Of a DNA stretch of 10,027 bases, positions 7,779 through 10,027 are shown piece by piece. Source of the stretch: CABHOJ01 sp965649545 (GTDB taxonomy: Bacteria > Pseudomonadota > Gammaproteobacteria > Burkholderiales > Methylophilaceae); NCBI GenBank assembly GCA_965649545.1, contig CBFGLF010000064.1:1-10027 (forward strand). The letters are read 5' to 3'. Position 1 is the first letter of the stretch. Each line of letters starts with the position of its first letter. The notes beneath the pieces are model-generated. The model was given only the letters and a program-made list of their open reading frames with translations, did not search any database and was not told the DNA's origin. A program made the position numbers and the translations under genes.

Positions 7779-9242
7779 TTATGTGCCACAAAAAGTCTGG
7801 TACGGCTGTGCGGAGGGTGGTGCAGGTGCGCGGTACTCCACATTCTCAACGGTCTCTTCATAAGGTGTCTGCAGCACTTGCAGCAATCGCTCGAAGGGTC
7901 CCAGGTCGCCGGCGCTAACAGCAGCGCTCAATGCGGCCTCCACCTGATGGTTGCGTGGGATCACCGCGGGATTCGCTTGGCGCATCGTCTCTTCGATCGC
8001 TTCAGGCGCTACGGCCTGCGATTCGAGCCTTGCCCGCCAGCCTGTCAGCCACGCTTGCATCTCATCTGAAGCATCAGCCAGATCGCGTGTCAGGGTCAGT
8101 TCGCGGAAGGTATTGGTGTAATCGCGCGCATCCTGCTGCATCAGCGTGAGAAGTTGCCTGATCAGCTCGACATCGTCATCCGTCGGCACCAGCAGTCCCA
8201 TTTTGGCGCGCATTCCCGTCAGCCAGGCCTCTTCGTAGTGATGCACGAAACCATGCAAGGCATCTTCCGCGAGCCGGATCGCCGCTTCAGTGTCGGGGTG
8301 CAACAAAGGCAGCAGGGTCTCGGCAAAGCGCGTCAGGTTCCATTGCGCGATCGGCGGCTGATTGCCGAAAGCGTATCGACCCTGGCGGTCAATGGAACTG
8401 AAGACCGTCATGGCGGCATAGGTGTCCATGAATGCGCAGGGACCATAATCGATGGTCTCACCGCTGATGGCCATGTTGTCGGTGTTCATCACGCCATGGA
8501 TGAAGCCCACCTGCATCCATTGGGCGATCAGCTTAGCCTGGCGCTCGATCACGGCGTGCAATAGCGCAAGGTAGGGATTCTCTTCCTGGCGCACTGCAGG
8601 ATAGTGTCGTTCGATGGTGTAATCGGCCAGGGCCTGCAAGGCCTGTGGGTCATCGATACCGGCGGCATACTGGAAGGTGCCGACACGGATATGGCTGTCC
8701 GCCACACGCGTCAGCACCGCCCCCGGCAATGCCTCTTCGCGATAGACCGGCTCGCCGGTCGTCGCCACCGCCAGGCTGCGTGTGGTGGGGATGCCCAGCG
8801 CATGCATCGCCTCGCTGATGAGGTATTCGCGCAGCATCGGGCCTAACGCCGCACGGCCATCGCCGCGGCGCGCATAGAGGGTCGGGCCGGAGCCCTTGAA
8901 TTGGATATCCACACGACGTCCGTCCGGCGTGAGATGCTCGCCCAGCAACATGGCACGACCGTCGCCCAGCATGGTGAAATGGCCGAACTGATGACCCGCG
9001 TAGGCTTGCGCGATGGGCAAGGCGCCGTCCGGCAATGCAGTGCCACAAAACAGCGGTGCCGCGCGTTGATCGTCCAGCACCTCGGCATTCAGCCCTAGCG
9101 ATTCTGCAAGACGGTGATTGAAGATCACCAGATAAGGCTCGCGCGATCTGGCGGCTTGCGCAGGGCTGTAAAAAACCTCTGGCAATCTTGCGTAAGAGTG
9201 ATCGAAGTGCCAGCCGGCGGAGGATTGCTTGATCTTGGACAT
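7779..9242 (-). CDS. selO: Protein adenylyltransferase SelO (YdiU family)
   Basis: SelO is a pseudokinase-fold enzyme that transfers AMP from ATP to Ser, Thr or Tyr of target proteins, linked in E. coli and yeast to protein glutathionylation and oxidative stress. From the ATG at 9242 it has 487 residues, close to the 478 of E. coli YdiU. Visible motifs are FAM-type QAYAGHQFGHF (79-89), FKGSGPT with Lys116, LREYLISEAMHALGIPTTR (137-155), the catalytic-loop HGVMNTDNM (249-257), the metal-binding DYGPCAFMD (265-273), and NPAVIPRNHQVE (424-435). The third residue from the end is Cys485 (FCGT), the position of selenocysteine in animal SelO and of Cys in most bacterial proteins. A TTG immediately before the ATG is also in frame, but the ATG fits the family start. 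No Shine-Dalgarno lies at a useful distance; a TACAAT box just upstream raises the chance of a leaderless message. The gene is divergent from the AEC transporter. Confidence 0.95.
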   Translation of the reverse strand: MSKIKQSSAGWHFDHSYARLPEVFYSPAQAARSREPYLVIFNHRLAESLGLNAEVLDDQRAAPLFCGTALPDGALPIAQAYAGHQFGHFTMLGDGRAMLLGEHLTPDGRRVDIQFKGSGPTLYARRGDGRAALGPMLREYLISEAMHALGIPTTRSLAVATTGEPVYREEALPGAVLTRVADSHIRVGTFQYAAGIDDPQALQALADYTIERHYPAVRQEENPYLALLHAVIERQAKLIAQWMQVGFIHGVMNTDNMAISGETIDYGPCAFMDTYAAMTVFSSIDRQGRYAFGNQPPIAQWNLTRFAETLLPLLHPDTEAAIRLAEDALHGFVHHYEEAWLTGMRAKMGLLVPTDDDVELIRQLLTLMQQDARDYTNTFRELTLTRDLADASDEMQAWLTGWRARLESQAVAPEAIEETMRQANPAVIPRNHQVEAALSAAVSAGDLGPFERLLQVLQTPYEETVENVEYRAPAPPSAQPYQTFCGT

Positions 9243-9249
9243 CAACAGG

Positions 9250-9255
9250 ATTGTA
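9250..9255 (-). promoter_or_regulatory. Putative selO -10 box directly before the start codon
   Basis: On the minus strand TACAAT (9255-9250) matches the sigma-70 -10 consensus at five of six positions. It ends eight bases before the selO ATG, so transcription would begin at or next to the start codon. The -35 region at the right distance (GCGCTG) is poor. The match could be chance. Confidence 0.3.
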
Positions 9256-9274
9256 CCCTTGCCTCTTGGCTACA

Positions 9275-9297
9275 GCGCTTTCGTGCCGCGCTTTTGT
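9275..9297. repeat. Two near-identical 10-base direct repeats in the selO/AEC divergent spacer
   Basis: GCGCTTTCGT (9275-9284) and GCGCTTTTGT (9288-9297) differ at one base and start 13 bases apart. They lie in the 99-base spacer between two divergent genes, a place where a shared regulator could bind, but the spacing is not one helical turn and the copies are short. Function is unproven. Confidence 0.25.
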
Positions 9298-9341
9298 TGC
9301 GGAGTGCGATTCGATACCATGCAAGAAGAATAGGAGCGCCC

Positions 9342-10027
9342 TTGAACGAACCCGTCACCCTGCTAAGAATCATCGCCATCGTCTTCCCCGTGTTCGCCAT
9401 CGTGCTGGTCGGCTGGGCTTATGCACGCGGTCGTAACCTGGATATGAACACGCCCAACCAGGCCAACCTCGACATCTTCGTGCCCGCGCTGGTGTTCTCC
9501 GCGTTAGCCGATCGCTCGTTCGACCTGGCGGGGCATCAGGCGTTCGCTCTCGGCGCCTTCCTCATGATCGTGGGATCTGGCCTGATCGCCTGGCTGGTGG
9601 CCCGGGCCAGCGGCCTCTCGCCCAAGGCATTGGTGCCAACCGCCATGTTCAATAACTGTGGCAACCTCGGCTTGCCGCTCGCCGTACTGGCCTTCGGGCA
9701 GGAAGGCTTGGCCGCCGCCGTGGTCATGTTCATGGTCTCCAACCTCATGCACTTCTCGTTCGGCAACTGGTACCTCGATCGTCACGCCAAGTGGTGGAAC
9801 GCATGGCGTTACCCGGTCATCCTCGCCGCGCTGGCGGGCCTCGCCATCAGCTTCAGCAAGGTCGAGCTCTGGGAGCCCTTGCGAGTCGGCATCAAGATGC
9901 TGGGCGATGTCTCCATCCCTCTGGCGCTGTTCGCGTTGGGCGTGCGCATCGCACAATCCCATGTGACCGCCTTCCAGGTGGGCGTCATCGGCACGCTCGT
10001 CCGCCTGTTCAGCGGCATCCTGCTGAC
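9342..10027 (+). CDS. AEC-family (auxin efflux carrier, Mem_trans) transporter, C-terminus beyond window
   Basis: This is an inner-membrane secondary transporter of the auxin efflux carrier family; bacterial members export or import small organic acids or amino acids, and the substrate here cannot be told. The 228 visible residues of a family usually near 310 show hydrophobic segments at about 9-28, 42-57, 67-87, 97-118, 121-139, 156-172, 185-203 and 209-228. Family hallmarks are FVPALVF (46-52), the discontinuous helix motif FNNCGNLGLPLAV (103-115), and LGDVSIPLALFALG (187-200). The TTG start is supported by AGGAG at 9332-9336 with a five-base spacer, and the N-terminus (MNEPVTLLRI) leads straight into the first membrane helix. 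A TACCAT at 9315-9320 could be a -10 but no convincing -35 accompanies it. The frame is open to the window end with no sign of disruption. Confidence 0.92.
   Translation, partial: MNEPVTLLRIIAIVFPVFAIVLVGWAYARGRNLDMNTPNQANLDIFVPALVFSALADRSFDLAGHQAFALGAFLMIVGSGLIAWLVARASGLSPKALVPTAMFNNCGNLGLPLAVLAFGQEGLAAAVVMFMVSNLMHFSFGNWYLDRHAKWWNAWRYPVILAALAGLAISFSKVELWEPLRVGIKMLGDVSIPLALFALGVRIAQSHVTAFQVGVIGTLVRLFSGILL

Noticed and set aside
9319..9333. A four-codon reading frame (ATG to TAG) just before the AEC ribosome-binding site
   Set aside because: Its stop overlaps the AEC Shine-Dalgarno, which recalls a coupling leader, but it is too short to tell from chance and has no ribosome-binding site of its own.

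Overview
The window reads as an ordinary, gene-dense stretch of a proteobacterial chromosome. It has moderately high G+C coding and eight protein genes. No RNA genes, insertion sequences, CRISPR arrays or phage genes are seen. The order argS - SPOR-domain protein - dsbA - short-chain dehydrogenase, together with the protein sequences, suggests a betaproteobacterium, perhaps of the Nitrosomonadales/Gallionellaceae type. This is inference from gene order and family resemblance; no 16S or other marker is present.

Layout. Bases 1-1496 hold the N-terminal two thirds of priA (minus strand, running off the left edge). A 103-base divergent spacer leads to a plus-strand block: argS (TTG start), an FtsN-like SPOR protein (GTG start), a periplasmic DsbA, and a classical SDR oxidoreductase (TTG start). 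A strong GC hairpin with a short T run lies between dsbA and the SDR domain, and it bears on where the SDR really starts. The SDR meets, tail to tail with one base between, a minus-strand OpgB/MdoB-like phosphoglycerol transferase of the LTA-synthase/sulfatase superfamily. Further minus-strand genes follow: a small exported protein with two PepSY repeats, which has its own terminator-like hairpin, and selO (protein AMPylase). Divergent from selO, an AEC-family transporter (TTG start) runs off the right edge.

How the genes relate. The plus-strand block joins translation (ArgS), cell division (SPOR protein) and envelope protein oxidation (DsbA). The OpgB-like enzyme and the PepSY protein are envelope proteins with paired cysteines, so they are plausible DsbA clients; the SPOR protein has none. 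PriA is the replication-restart helicase. SelO is linked in other organisms to redox control. I see no previously undescribed multi-gene system here. The points worth a second look are local: start choices, the terminator inside the longest SDR reading frame, a compact OpgB-like enzyme, a palindrome upstream of it, and a possibly leaderless selO. No gene-free stretch exceeds about 140 bases.
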